A stretch of DNA of 64,000 bases from Stenotrophomonas rhizophila (GCF_007667275.1 NZ_VDQT01000003.1:186001-250000), one strand, 5' to 3'. Shown: positions 37,909-46,572, counted from the first letter of the stretch. Notes: a model not told the origin generated them from the sequence alone. Numbers and translations: made by a program.

Positions 37909-39258
37909 ATGCACACCTCGATACGCAGCACCCCGCTGGCGCTGGCGGCGCTGGCACTCGCATCGGCGACCACCGCCGCCGCGCAGACCGCCCCGGCATC
38001 GCCGGCCCCCACCGGCGCACAGAACGCGCCGGTATCGCCGGCCGACGAAGCCGATGTCAAAGCGCTCATGCAGCAGCTGGAAACGCTCAAGGCCAACTAC
38101 GCCCAGGAAGTGCGCCGGCTGCGCGAACTGGACATGCAGGTGCAGGCCATGCAGGCCCGCCTGAGCGGCAAGACCGCGCCGCTGGCCGCCGCTGCCGCCG
38201 CGCCCGAACCATTGCCTGCGACCACTCCGGCCGCACCGGTCGGCGGCGACGGCTACGCCAGCAGCGCGGCAGAAGCCCAGGAAGCCAAACAGGCCTCGCG
38301 GCGCAGCGTCGACGACGTCAAGCAGCAGACCGCCACGCTGTTCACCCGGCGCTTCACCCTGGAAAACAGCCTCACCTACGCGCGCTACGACCGCAAGCAG
38401 CTCACCCTGAACGGCTTCCTCGCGCTCGACGCCATCTTCCTCGGCAACATTGCGATCGAGAACGTCGAGTCCGACACCCTTACCTACAACCTGGCCGCAC
38501 GCTGGGGCCTTACCCCGCGCCTGGCGTTGAACCTGGACGTGCCCTACCTGGCGCGCAAGACGGTGTTCCAGAAGGGCGGCGCCGGCGGCGCGGCCGCGGC
38601 CATCGCCCAGGAAGAAACCACCGGCAACGGCATCGGCGACGTCAGCCTGAGCGCCAACTACAAACTGTTCTCCGAACGCGGTCGCCTGCCGGAAACCGTG
38701 CTCACCGTGGGCGCCACCGCACCCACCGGTCGCGAACCCTACGGCCTGGACTGGAAAGTGCTGCAGCGCGACGACGATGACTTCATCCGTTTCGCCGTAC
38801 CAAGCGAGCAGCCCACCGGCAACGGCGTGTGGCAGGCCAACATCGGCCTGTCCGCAGTGAAGACCGCCGATCCGGCGATCCTGTTCGCCAACATCGGCTA
38901 CGTCCACTCCTTCGAAAACAGCTTCGACGACCTCGACGCCAACCCCGACACCGTCAACCCCGGCGACGTGAAACTCGGCGGCTCCTACTACTTCGGCGCC
39001 GGCGTCGCCTTCGCCTTCAACGAACGCACCAGCCTGAGCATCTCCTTCAGCGACAAGCTCAGCGCCCGCGCCTCCACCCGCTACAAGGGCGGCCAGTGGG
39101 TCAAGATCGTCGGCAGCGATGCGAATGCCGCCACCTTGAATCTGGGCATCACCTATGCGCTGAACCAGAAGACCACGCTGGTCAGCCTGCTGGGCATCGG
39201 CCTGACCCCGGACGCGCCGGATTTCACCCTGGCGTTCAAAGTGCCTTACATGCTTTGA
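37909..39258 (+). CDS. FapF-like outer-membrane pore with coiled-coil plug domain
   Basis: A 449-residue protein with a signal peptide (ends TTAAAQ), a predicted coiled coil at about 45-85 (ALMQQLETLKANYAQEVRRL), an Ala/Pro linker, and from about 115 a beta-barrel made of alternating strands (LTLNGFLALDAIFLGNIAIE, YYFGAGVAFAFNERTSLSIS) ending FKVPYML. FapF is a trimeric barrel whose N-terminal coiled coil gates the pore through which Fap subunits leave the cell. This layout matches closely. ATG 37909 follows GCAAGGAA. The stop is only 2 bp from the end of the convergent regulator gene. Confidence 0.85.
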   Translation: MHTSIRSTPLALAALALASATTAAAQTAPASPAPTGAQNAPVSPADEADVKALMQQLETLKANYAQEVRRLRELDMQVQAMQARLSGKTAPLAAAAAAPEPLPATTPAAPVGGDGYASSAAEAQEAKQASRRSVDDVKQQTATLFTRRFTLENSLTYARYDRKQLTLNGFLALDAIFLGNIAIENVESDTLTYNLAARWGLTPRLALNLDVPYLARKTVFQKGGAGGAAAAIAQEETTGNGIGDVSLSANYKLFSERGRLPETVLTVGATAPTGREPYGLDWKVLQRDDDDFIRFAVPSEQPTGNGVWQANIGLSAVKTADPAILFANIGYVHSFENSFDDLDANPDTVNPGDVKLGGSYYFGAGVAFAFNERTSLSISFSDKLSARASTRYKGGQWVKIVGSDANAATLNLGITYALNQKTTLVSLLGIGLTPDAPDFTLAFKVPYML

Positions 39259-39260
39259 GG

Positions 39261-40598
39261 TCAACGCAGCTCAGGCAACGCCAACTGATGCTTGCGGCAC
39301 AAGCGGTACACCGTCACCCGCGACACCTGCATGGTGCGCGCGCATGCGGTGATGTTGAAGGCGTTGTCGCGCAGCGCCTGCAGCAGGGCATCGCGTTCGG
39401 CCGCCTGGCGTGCATCGTGCAGCAGCCGCTGCGGCATCTCCACCTGCGGCGGCAACAGCTCCAGGTCGGCCACGCCGATCAGCTCGGCTTCGCTCACGAT
39501 CGCCGCCCGCTGCACCCGGTTCAACAACTCGCGGACATTGCCTGGCCAGTTGAAGCGCTGCAGCGCCCGTGCAGCCTCGGTACTGAAGCCGCGCGCGCGG
39601 GTCACATGGCGGCGCCGGAAGCTGGCCAGGAAGTGTTCCGCCAGCAACAGGATGTCGGTGCCGCGCTCGCGCAATGGCGGCATCGGCAGGCGCAGCACAT
39701 TGAGCCGGTAGAACAGATCGCGGCGGAACTGCCCGCGTTCCACCGCCTGCTCCAGGTCCACATGCGTTGCCGCCACCACCCGCACATCCACCGACAACGG
39801 ATGGTTGCTGCCCACCCGCTCGATCGTGCCTTCCTGCAGCACCCGCAGCAGATTGGTCTGCGCATCCAGCGGCAGGTCCCCGATCTCGTCCAGGAACACG
39901 GTGCCACCGCTGGCGGTCTCGAACAGGCCCAGCCGCCGCGTCGCCGCCCCGGTGAACGCGCCGCGCTCATGCCCGAACAGCTCCGACTGCACCAGCGCCG
40001 GCGGAATCGCCCCGCAGTTGACCGCCAGGAACGGGCGCCCATGGCGAGGCGACAGCGCATGCAGCGCCTGCGCCGCCAGCTCCTTGCCGGTTCCGGTTTC
40101 CCCGGTGATCAACACCGGCAGCTCGACCGGCGCGAACTTGCGCAGCGCCGCCCGCGCCACCTGCAGCACCGCGCTGTCGCCGACCAGGGCCTTGGCCCCG
40201 GCCGCCTGGCCCGGCGCCTCGCCGTCGGCCAGCTGCTGCAGCCGCAGCACCAGCCCGGCCACGTCCAGCGGCGCCGTCCAGGTTTCCACGCAGCACGCCA
40301 GCAGGGCCTGCAACGGCACATCGCCCGGCAGCGGACCCGCCGGCAGGATCGCCAGCAGGCGCATGTGCCGGTGCTGCGCCAGCAGCCCCTGCAGATGGTC
40401 CAGATGGGCCGGGGGAGGGCCGCGCAGGTCCAGCAGCCCGACTACCAGGTCGTTGCTGCGCATGCCGATCGACACGCACTGGTCGCTGGCGACCCCGCGT
40501 ACCTGCCAACCTTCCGCTGCAAGCGCGGCGCGTTCGGCCGCGTGGGGTTGCCCAAACCAGATTACACACCGGGCCGGAAATTCAGGGACTGCCGCCAT
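39261..40598 (-). CDS. Sigma-54-dependent enhancer-binding regulator (VpsR/FleQ-like)
   Basis: A 445-residue activator. The N-terminal ~125 residues resemble a receiver fold, but I see no clear phosphoacceptor Asp pattern, as in VpsR/FleQ-type proteins that respond to cyclic di-GMP. The AAA+ domain is complete: Walker A GETGTGKE (166-173), GAFTGA loop (213-218) for sigma-54 contact, Walker B GGTVFLDEIG (231-240), and arginine-finger region RRDLFYRLNVLRLPMPPLRE. A Fis-type helix-turn-helix ends the protein (NITACARTMQVSRVTVYRLC). Its gene is convergent with the Fap-like operon, which has a sigma-54 promoter, so it is the obvious candidate activator. The ligand is an inference. Confidence 0.9.
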   Translation of the reverse strand: MAAVPEFPARCVIWFGQPHAAERAALAAEGWQVRGVASDQCVSIGMRSNDLVVGLLDLRGPPPAHLDHLQGLLAQHRHMRLLAILPAGPLPGDVPLQALLACCVETWTAPLDVAGLVLRLQQLADGEAPGQAAGAKALVGDSAVLQVARAALRKFAPVELPVLITGETGTGKELAAQALHALSPRHGRPFLAVNCGAIPPALVQSELFGHERGAFTGAATRRLGLFETASGGTVFLDEIGDLPLDAQTNLLRVLQEGTIERVGSNHPLSVDVRVVAATHVDLEQAVERGQFRRDLFYRLNVLRLPMPPLRERGTDILLLAEHFLASFRRRHVTRARGFSTEAARALQRFNWPGNVRELLNRVQRAAIVSEAELIGVADLELLPPQVEMPQRLLHDARQAAERDALLQALRDNAFNITACARTMQVSRVTVYRLCRKHQLALPELR

Positions 40599-40787
40599 GC
40601 GTCACCTTCGAGAAAAAGATCCCGGGCGGTGTCTACAGGTCGGCACGCCCCGACGGGCCGCCCCCCGCCGGAACCAGCAGCCCCCGCCGGACCCGGCAGG
40701 GGCTGGTCGCGTGCAACGCGAATTGCGCGAACGACAACAGGGAGAACGCCGTTTGCCGTCGGTACCGGCCATCGCCGGGCCCAACGA

Positions 40788-40816
40788 AAAAGGCCGCTGC
40801 AGGGCAGCGGCCTTTC
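40788..40816 (-). terminator. Terminator of the first NlpC/P60 gene
   Basis: On the minus strand, AAAGGCCGCTGC / GCAGCGGCCTTTTT forms a strong stem ending in T's, about 25 bp after the stop codon. Confidence 0.85.
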
Positions 40817-40840
40817 GTGGCGCGGGTCAACCGGGCCGAT

Positions 40841-41620
40841 TCAGAGCTCGACGCGGCGCGCCTGCATGAACTTGCCGCCCCAATAGCCCGAGACCAGGCT
40901 GTCCACGCGGACGTCCTTGCCGGTGCTGGGGGCGTGCAGGAAGCGGCCTTCGCCGACGTAGATGCCGACGTGGTCGACCCGGCCCTTGCGGCCGAAGAAC
41001 ACCAGGTCGCCCGCGGCCAACGCGTTGCGGTCGTTGATCAGCTGGGCTTCGCCGTCGTGGGCCATTTCACGCGACACGCGCGGCAGCTCGATGCCCAGCG
41101 CGGTCTTGAACACGTAGCCGACCAGGCCGCTGCAGTCGAAACCGCTGTCCGGCGAGGTGCCGCCCCAGCGGTACGGCGTGCCCAGCAGGGTCATCGCACG
41201 GCGCAGCAGCGACTGCACCTTGCCATTGTCGGCCTCACCGCCGACCACCGCGCCGTTGGCACCGGTGCTGGCGTCGTAGTTGGCAAGCAGGCGGCTGAGG
41301 TCGCCGGCGAACATCGCCGAGCGGTCCATCAGCGGAATGGTGTCGTTGGCCGCCAGGTGCGGGAGCAGGGCGGCAAGGGTGGCACTGGCAGCGGCATCGG
41401 CCTTGCTGCGGACCGGCGCTTCAGCCTTCGGCTTGGCGGCGGCGGGGGCTTCGACGACGGCAACGGCGGCCACCGACGCGGCATCGACGGCGGTCGTCGG
41501 TGCGGTCTGTGCCCAGGCCGGAACACTGGCCAGGCAGAGGGCGAAAGCGAGAAGAGCGGGGCGGGCAGTGCGCCGGAAAGCGGCGGTCTGGCCTTGGCAC
41601 GTCAGGTCGGCTGTCGTCAC
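40841..41620 (-). CDS. NlpC/P60 (C40) cell-wall hydrolase, secreted
   Basis: A 259-residue protein with signal peptide (ends VPAWAQ), an Ala/Lys-rich linker, and a C-terminal NlpC/P60 domain. The catalytic Cys163 is in GFDCSGLVGYV, His217 in VDHVGIYVGEGRF, and the third polar residue, His229, in LHAPSTGK. Such enzymes cut the peptide stems of murein, usually between D-Glu and diaminopimelate. A paralogue with the same domain lies 131 bp upstream on the same strand. The gap between them contains a GTGA-N6-TCAC site. Confidence 0.92.
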   Translation of the reverse strand: MTTADLTCQGQTAAFRRTARPALLAFALCLASVPAWAQTAPTTAVDAASVAAVAVVEAPAAAKPKAEAPVRSKADAAASATLAALLPHLAANDTIPLMDRSAMFAGDLSRLLANYDASTGANGAVVGGEADNGKVQSLLRRAMTLLGTPYRWGGTSPDSGFDCSGLVGYVFKTALGIELPRVSREMAHDGEAQLINDRNALAAGDLVFFGRKGRVDHVGIYVGEGRFLHAPSTGKDVRVDSLVSGYWGGKFMQARRVEL

Positions 41621-41711
41621 GCGGCGGTCACTGAATAAAAACGATGGGTGATGATGCCGTGTAAGACGTGTGATTTAGTACAAATTCCGTTAAATTTTCG
41701 TTTACATTAAC

Positions 41712-41727
41712 GTGATCAACATCACAT
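41712..41727. promoter_or_regulatory. Clp/CRP-like binding site upstream of the first NlpC/P60 gene
   Basis: CGTGATCAACATCACA contains GTGA-N6-TCAC, the symmetric core of CRP-family sites. It lies about 90 bp upstream of the gene at 40841-41620 in an unusually AT-rich gap. In Xanthomonadaceae the CRP-like protein Clp, which is sensitive to cyclic di-GMP, controls many extracellular functions; that it binds here is inferred. Confidence 0.5.
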
Positions 41728-41751
41728 TTTTGAGCCTTGCCCCCATTCATT

Positions 41752-42285
41752 TCAGTGAAGTACGCGTTTGGCTCCCGTGTAGTGCTGCTTCCAGTAGCTG
41801 CCCGCCAACGAATCCAGCCGGACCGTGCCGCCCGTACTCGGGGCATGCACGAAGCGGCCCTCGCCGACATAGATGCCGACATGGAAGACGTTGCCGCGGT
41901 CGCCGAAAAACACCAGGTCCCCGGGCGCCAGCCGCTGCGGGTCGATCTTCGGACCCTGCACCGCCGCCAGGTCGCGCGAGGTCCGCGGCAGCTTCAGGTC
42001 GAGCATTTCCCGGTACACATAGGCCACCAGCCCACTGCAGTCGAAACCGGATTCCGGGGTGTTGCCGCCGTAGCGGTAGGGCGTGCCGACCAGCCCGATC
42101 GCCCGCATCAGCACCGCATTGGCTGCCTGCGGGTCGTTCGGCACCACCGTGGGCCAGACCTGGGGCGCGGCCGGCGGCGCGGCCGGGCGGGTGGTTTTGC
42201 CCCCGCCGCAGGCGCCCAGCGTGGCCAAGCAGAGCAGGGCGGCGAGCCGCGACAGCGGGCCGATCAGGCGCGGAACTGGCGTCAT
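41752..42285 (-). CDS. NlpC/P60 (C40) cell-wall hydrolase, lipoprotein
   Basis: A 177-residue protein with lipobox LGAC (Cys26), a short Pro-rich linker and an NlpC/P60 domain: Cys83 in GFDCSGLVAYV, His135 in FHVGIYVGEG, His147 in VHAPSTGG. It resembles E. coli Spr/MepS in size and anchoring. It is closely related to the product of the next gene downstream; the shared DLVFFG and HVGIYVGEGRF blocks suggest a tandem duplication followed by different targeting (lipid-anchored here, free there). Confidence 0.92.
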   Translation of the reverse strand: MTPVPRLIGPLSRLAALLCLATLGACGGGKTTRPAAPPAAPQVWPTVVPNDPQAANAVLMRAIGLVGTPYRYGGNTPESGFDCSGLVAYVYREMLDLKLPRTSRDLAAVQGPKIDPQRLAPGDLVFFGDRGNVFHVGIYVGEGRFVHAPSTGGTVRLDSLAGSYWKQHYTGAKRVLH

Positions 42286-42401
42286 GTGCGTGATGTCCGG
42301 ATAATGCGCGACCTCAGAAGGCCGTCATGATGGCGGCGTATCCGGCGGGCGACAACCCGTCCCATCCGTCTGCCCTGGCAGCCAGCACAAGAGTCCATTG
42401 C

Positions 42402-42881
42402 ATGAAGATCGAGAAAGACCGCGTCGTCCGCTTCCATTACACCGTTGCCGAGCAGGGCCAGGAGCCGATCGAAAGCTCGAAGGACCGTGACCCGCTGGCG
42501 ATCCTGATCGGCCACGGCAACATCATCCCGGGCCTGGAAAACGCCATGATGGACAAGGAAGCCGGCGCGTCCTTCGAGGTGGACGTCAAGGCCGCCGATG
42601 CCTACGGCGAGCGCCGCGATGGCCTGACCCAGCGCGTGCCGAAGAAGCATTTCGGCAACGAGAAGCTGGTTCCGGGTTCGCAGGTCGTGCTGCAGACCAA
42701 CTTCGGTCCGCGCGCCGTGACCGTGCAGAAGGTCGGCATGAGCGTGGTCGACGTCGACCTGAACCACCCGATGGCCGGCAAGGACCTGCACTTCTCGGTG
42801 GAGATCGTCGACGTGCGCGAAGCCAGCGCCGAAGAACTCGAGCACGGCCATGTGCACGGTGATGGTGGTCATCACCACTGA
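42402..42881 (+). CDS. slyD: FKBP-type peptidyl-prolyl isomerase SlyD
   Basis: A 159-residue cytosolic chaperone and prolyl isomerase. The FKBP part includes LIGHGNIIPGLENAMMDKEA, with an inserted flap domain (about 70-120) and a short His-rich tail (HGHVHGDGGHHH) that binds nickel and other metals. ATG 42402 is the family start. The tail is shorter than in E. coli. Confidence 0.95.
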   Translation: MKIEKDRVVRFHYTVAEQGQEPIESSKDRDPLAILIGHGNIIPGLENAMMDKEAGASFEVDVKAADAYGERRDGLTQRVPKKHFGNEKLVPGSQVVLQTNFGPRAVTVQKVGMSVVDVDLNHPMAGKDLHFSVEIVDVREASAEELEHGHVHGDGGHHH

Positions 42882-42926
42882 ACCGGGCGCCACGCCGGTT
42901 TACCGCAGCCACGCAGCGCGTGGCCC

Positions 42927-42957
42927 GACGGCCCGCCCTGGCGGGCCGTCTTTGTTT
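42927..42957 (+). terminator. Terminator after slyD
   Basis: GACGGCCCGC / GCGGGCCGTC stem followed by TTTGTTT. A REP-like palindrome (CACGCAGCGCGTGG) precedes it. Confidence 0.75.
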
Positions 42958-42980
42958 CCGCCACCGTTCGCGAGTCGCCC

Positions 42981-44198
42981 GTGAAGCCTGGTTCCCCCGC
43001 GTTGCAGCCGGTCGCCTCGAACGACCGCATCGAAGTGATCGACATCCTGCGCGGGATTGCGCTGCTCGGCATCCTGTTGATGAACATGGAAGCCTTGAGC
43101 GGTCCGCTCGACCTGGCCTTCACCGGGATCGATCCGCACTGGACCGGCCTCGACTACGCGGTCGACGCGGCCGTGTACGTGCTGGTACAGGGCAAGTTCT
43201 TCACCCTGTTCTCGCTGCTGTTCGGCGCCGGTTTCGCGATCATGGCGCAACGCGCCGAAGCCGCGCGGCGCGATTTCACCCCCTTCTACCTGCGCCGCAG
43301 CGCCGGCCTGCTGCTGATCGGCCTGTGCCATGCGCTGCTGGTCTGGTCCGGCGACATCCTGGTGGTCTATGCCCTGGTATCGCTGCCGCTGCTGGCCACC
43401 CGCGAGGCACCACAACGCTGGTTGCCGGCGATGGGAGTGGGCACTTACCTGTGCGCCGCGCTGATGATGCTGCTGCTGGGGGCGATGGTCGGGCTGGCCA
43501 CGCAGGTGCAGGGCGACGGCGGTGGCATGGCCACGGCCATCGCGCAGGGCCAGCACACCATTGAACTGCAGCGCCAGGCGTACGGCCATGGCAGCTTCGG
43601 CCAGGCCGTGGCGCAGCGCGCCAGCGATCTCGGTACCGCGTTGTCCGGCGCGCTGATCATCGGTCCGGAAGTGCTGGGCATGTTCCTGCTGGGCAGCTGG
43701 TTCGCGCGCAGCGGCGCGCTGGCCGAGCCGGCGCGGTTCGAGCGGTTGTACCGTCGCCTGCGCTGGATCGCGCTGCCGGTCGGCCTGCTGCTGATGCTGG
43801 CCAGCGCGGCGTGGGTGCCGTACCTGGCCCCCGGCACCTTCACGCCGGTGACCGGCGCGGCCTACGCGCTGTCGTCGCTGGCCAGCCTGTTGATGTGCCT
43901 GGGCTACCTGGCGTGGATCGTGCACTGGCATGCGCGCCTGCGCGTGCTTGCGCCGATGGGGCGGATGGCGCTGACCCAGTACATCCTGCAGTCGCTGGTG
44001 TGCACGTGGTTGTTCTACGGCTACGGGCTGGGCGCGTTCGAAACGCTGCCGCGCGCCTGGCAGGTTCCGTTCGCGCTGGCCCTGTTCGCATTGCAGGTGC
44101 TGCTCAGTCACGCGTGGCTGCGCCACTTCCGTTTCGGTCCGCTGGAATGGGTCTGGCGTGCGATGACCTATGGCCGCTGGCCGGCGTTGCGCCGCTGA
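42981..44198 (+). CDS. DUF418 membrane protein
   Basis: A 405-residue integral membrane protein with about ten helices. The N-terminal IEVIDILRGIALLGILLMNM and the C-terminal block MALTQYILQSLVCTWLFYGY are hallmarks of DUF418 (YeiB-like) proteins. Function is unknown; some relatives lie near transport or cell-wall genes. GTG 42981 begins 30 bp after the slyD terminator stem. Confidence 0.9.
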   Translation: MKPGSPALQPVASNDRIEVIDILRGIALLGILLMNMEALSGPLDLAFTGIDPHWTGLDYAVDAAVYVLVQGKFFTLFSLLFGAGFAIMAQRAEAARRDFTPFYLRRSAGLLLIGLCHALLVWSGDILVVYALVSLPLLATREAPQRWLPAMGVGTYLCAALMMLLLGAMVGLATQVQGDGGGMATAIAQGQHTIELQRQAYGHGSFGQAVAQRASDLGTALSGALIIGPEVLGMFLLGSWFARSGALAEPARFERLYRRLRWIALPVGLLLMLASAAWVPYLAPGTFTPVTGAAYALSSLASLLMCLGYLAWIVHWHARLRVLAPMGRMALTQYILQSLVCTWLFYGYGLGAFETLPRAWQVPFALALFALQVLLSHAWLRHFRFGPLEWVWRAMTYGRWPALRR

Positions 44199-44257
44199 GA
44201 CGGTGCCTGCCGCATCCTCACGCCTGACGCGCGGGCCGGCGTGGCATGCTTGCAGCC

Positions 44258-45613
44258 ATGACAACGCACTTTGATTACGACCTGATCGTGCTCGGCGGCG
44301 GCTCCGGCGGCCTGGCCGCGGCGTTCCGCGCCGCGCAGCACGGCAAGCGGGTGGCCATGCTGGAACCCGGCGAACTGGGCGGTACCTGCGTCAACGTCGG
44401 CTGCGTGCCGAAGAAGGCGATGTGGCTGGCGGCCGATCTGTCCGCGCGGGTAGGTCTTGCGGCGGCGATGGGCTTCGACGTGCCGACCCGGCCCACGCTG
44501 GACTGGAAGGAACTGGTGGTGCATCGCCAGGGCTACATCGCCAACATCCACGCCAATTACCTCAAGCGCCTGAACGACACCGGTGTGGTGCGGGTGCCGC
44601 GCAAGGGCCGGCTGCTGGACGCGCACACAGTGGAGTGCAGCGACGGTATCCGGATCAGCGGTGAACATATCCTGCTGGCCACCGGCGCCCACCCGCAGCG
44701 TCCGGACATCCCCGGCGCCGAGCTGGGTTCGGTATCGGATGATTTCTTCAACCTGTGCAGCGCGCCGGCGCGGGTGGCGATCGTCGGCGGCGGCTACATC
44801 GCGGTGGAACTGGCCGGGCTGCTGCAGGCGCTGGGCAGCCGCGTCACCCTGCTGGTGCGCGGCGAGCGCCTGCTCGAGCGCTTCGACGCCGAACTGACCG
44901 CGCAGCTGGCCGAGAACCTTCGCCACCAGGGCGTGCACCTGCACTTCAACTACCGGCTGCGCGAGCTGCGTCGCGACGGCACCGACATCCTGGCGTACGG
45001 TCACGATGGCCCGGTCGAGCCGCGTTTCGACCAGGTGTTCTTCGCCACCGGCCGCCGCGGCAACAGTGCCGGGCTCGGGCTGGAAGCACTGGGCATCGCG
45101 GTGGGCGAGCGGGGAGAGGTCGAGGTCGACGACTGGCAGGACACCGCCGTGCCCAGCGTGCATGCGGTGGGCGACATCGCCGGCAAGGTCGGGCTGACCC
45201 CGGTGGCGATCGCGGCGGCGCGCAAGCTGATGGACCGCCTGTTCGGCGGCCAGCCGCAGGCCAGGATGGACTACGAGAATGTTGCCAGCGTGGTGTTCTC
45301 GCACCCGGCGCTGGGTGCGGTGGGATTGAGCGAAGAGGAAGCGCGCCAGCGCCATGGCGACGTGCGGGTGTACTGCAGCAACTTCCGCCCGATGCTGCAG
45401 GCCCTGGCCGACGCCAACCAGCGCAGCCTGTTCAAGCTGGTCTGCGTGGGCGAAGACGAGCGCGTGGTCGGCGTGCACCTGCTCGGCGAATCCGCCGACG
45501 AAATCCTGCAGGGCTTCGCGGTGGCAGTGAAGATGGGCGTCACCAAAGCCCAGCTCGACGACACCGTGGCGATTCACCCCACGAGCGCAGAAGAGGTCGT
45601 GTTGATGCGGTAA
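44258..45613 (+). CDS. gor: Glutathione-disulfide reductase
   Basis: A 451-residue flavoprotein. FAD-binding GGGSGGLAAAFRAAQHGKR, redox-active Cys44 and Cys49 in GGTCVNVGCVPKK, a second nucleotide-binding motif VAIVGGGYIAVELAGLLQAL, and the C-terminal HPTSAEE with the active-site His place it with glutathione reductase, which keeps glutathione reduced using NADPH. ATG 44258 was chosen; the ATG at 44246 adds four residues. The stop codon lies at the centre of a perfect palindrome. Confidence 0.9.
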   Translation: MTTHFDYDLIVLGGGSGGLAAAFRAAQHGKRVAMLEPGELGGTCVNVGCVPKKAMWLAADLSARVGLAAAMGFDVPTRPTLDWKELVVHRQGYIANIHANYLKRLNDTGVVRVPRKGRLLDAHTVECSDGIRISGEHILLATGAHPQRPDIPGAELGSVSDDFFNLCSAPARVAIVGGGYIAVELAGLLQALGSRVTLLVRGERLLERFDAELTAQLAENLRHQGVHLHFNYRLRELRRDGTDILAYGHDGPVEPRFDQVFFATGRRGNSAGLGLEALGIAVGERGEVEVDDWQDTAVPSVHAVGDIAGKVGLTPVAIAAARKLMDRLFGGQPQARMDYENVASVVFSHPALGAVGLSEEEARQRHGDVRVYCSNFRPMLQALADANQRSLFKLVCVGEDERVVGVHLLGESADEILQGFAVAVKMGVTKAQLDDTVAIHPTSAEEVVLMR

Positions 45614-45624
45614 ACCGCATCAAC
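45601..45624. repeat. Perfect 11+11 palindrome across the gor stop codon
   Basis: GTTGATGCGGT and ACCGCATCAAC flank AA. The arms overlap the last codons of gor and the first bases of the gap to the EamA gene. There is no T run, so a terminator is unlikely; an operator for the downstream transporter is possible. Confidence 0.55.
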
Positions 45625-45651
45625 ACCACCGCGGAGATCCGGGGTGCGACA

Positions 45652-46572
45652 ATGACGGTGATGTCGCACGCTCTCCCTACCTCGTCCCGACGCCTGGCTA
45701 CTTCCGGTGTGCTGCTCGCCGCCGTCGGCGCCATCGCCGCATCCGGCAAGGCGGTCATCGTCAAACTGGCCTACCGCCATGGCGTGGATGCCACGACGCT
45801 GCTGGCGCTGCGCATGCTGATGGCGTTTCCGCTGTTCGCGCTGCTGGCGGTGTGGTCTGCGCGCCGCGCCGCGCCGCTGTCGTGGGCAGACCGCGGCAAG
45901 GTGGCCTGGCTGGGCTTCACCGGCTATTACCTGTCCAGCCTGCTGGATTTCCAGGGCCTGCAGTACATCAGCGTGACCCTGGAACGGCTGATCCTCTATC
46001 TCAACCCGACCCTGGTGCTGCTGATCAGCCTGGTGCTGCTGAAGAAGCGGCCCGGCCGGTGGCAGCTGGCCGCCCTGGTGCTGAGCTACCTGGGCGTGCT
46101 GCTGGCGTTCGGGCATGACCTGCAGCTGGAAGGCGGGCGCATCGTGCTGGGCAGCGCGCTGGTCTTCGCCAGCGCGCTCAGCTACGCGCTGTACCTGTTC
46201 GGCAGCGGCCAGGTGGTGGCGCGGATCGGCGCCATCCGCCTGACTGCCTATGCCAGCTGCGTGGCGTGTGTGTTGTGCGTACTGCACTTTGCCGTGCTGC
46301 ACCCGTTGCCGGCGCTGCTGCAGGCGCCGCCGCCGGTGTACTGGCTGTCGCTGGTCAACGCCACCGTCTGCACGGTGCTGCCGGTGCTGGCGATCATGCT
46401 GGCGGTAAAGCGGATCGGCTCGTCGCTGGCCGCGCAGGTGGGTATGCTCGGTCCGGTGTCCACCATCGTGATGAGTCTATGGCTGCTCGACGAACCCATG
46501 GGCCCCTGGCAGATCCTGGGGACGGCGCTGGTGCTGGTCGGCGTGCTGCTGGTCAGCCGCGTGCGCGCGTGA
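45652..46572 (+). CDS. EamA/DMT-family transporter
   Basis: A 306-residue inner-membrane protein with ten predicted helices in two EamA halves (DMT superfamily exporters of amino acids or other metabolites). The typical end of the second half is SLWLLDEPMGPWQILGTALV. Substrate unknown. The start is ATG 45652 or ATG 45661. The stop overlaps the GTG start of the next gene. Confidence 0.9.
   Translation: MTVMSHALPTSSRRLATSGVLLAAVGAIAASGKAVIVKLAYRHGVDATTLLALRMLMAFPLFALLAVWSARRAAPLSWADRGKVAWLGFTGYYLSSLLDFQGLQYISVTLERLILYLNPTLVLLISLVLLKKRPGRWQLAALVLSYLGVLLAFGHDLQLEGGRIVLGSALVFASALSYALYLFGSGQVVARIGAIRLTAYASCVACVLCVLHFAVLHPLPALLQAPPPVYWLSLVNATVCTVLPVLAIMLAVKRIGSSLAAQVGMLGPVSTIVMSLWLLDEPMGPWQILGTALVLVGVLLVSRVRA

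Noticed and set aside
42327..42401. A longer slyD starting at ATG 42327
   Set aside because: The extra 25 residues have no SlyD character; MKIEKDRVV is the usual start.
45601..45624. The palindrome as a terminator for gor
   Set aside because: There is no T run on either strand, and the spacer is only 2 bases, too short for a stable RNA loop without opening base pairs.
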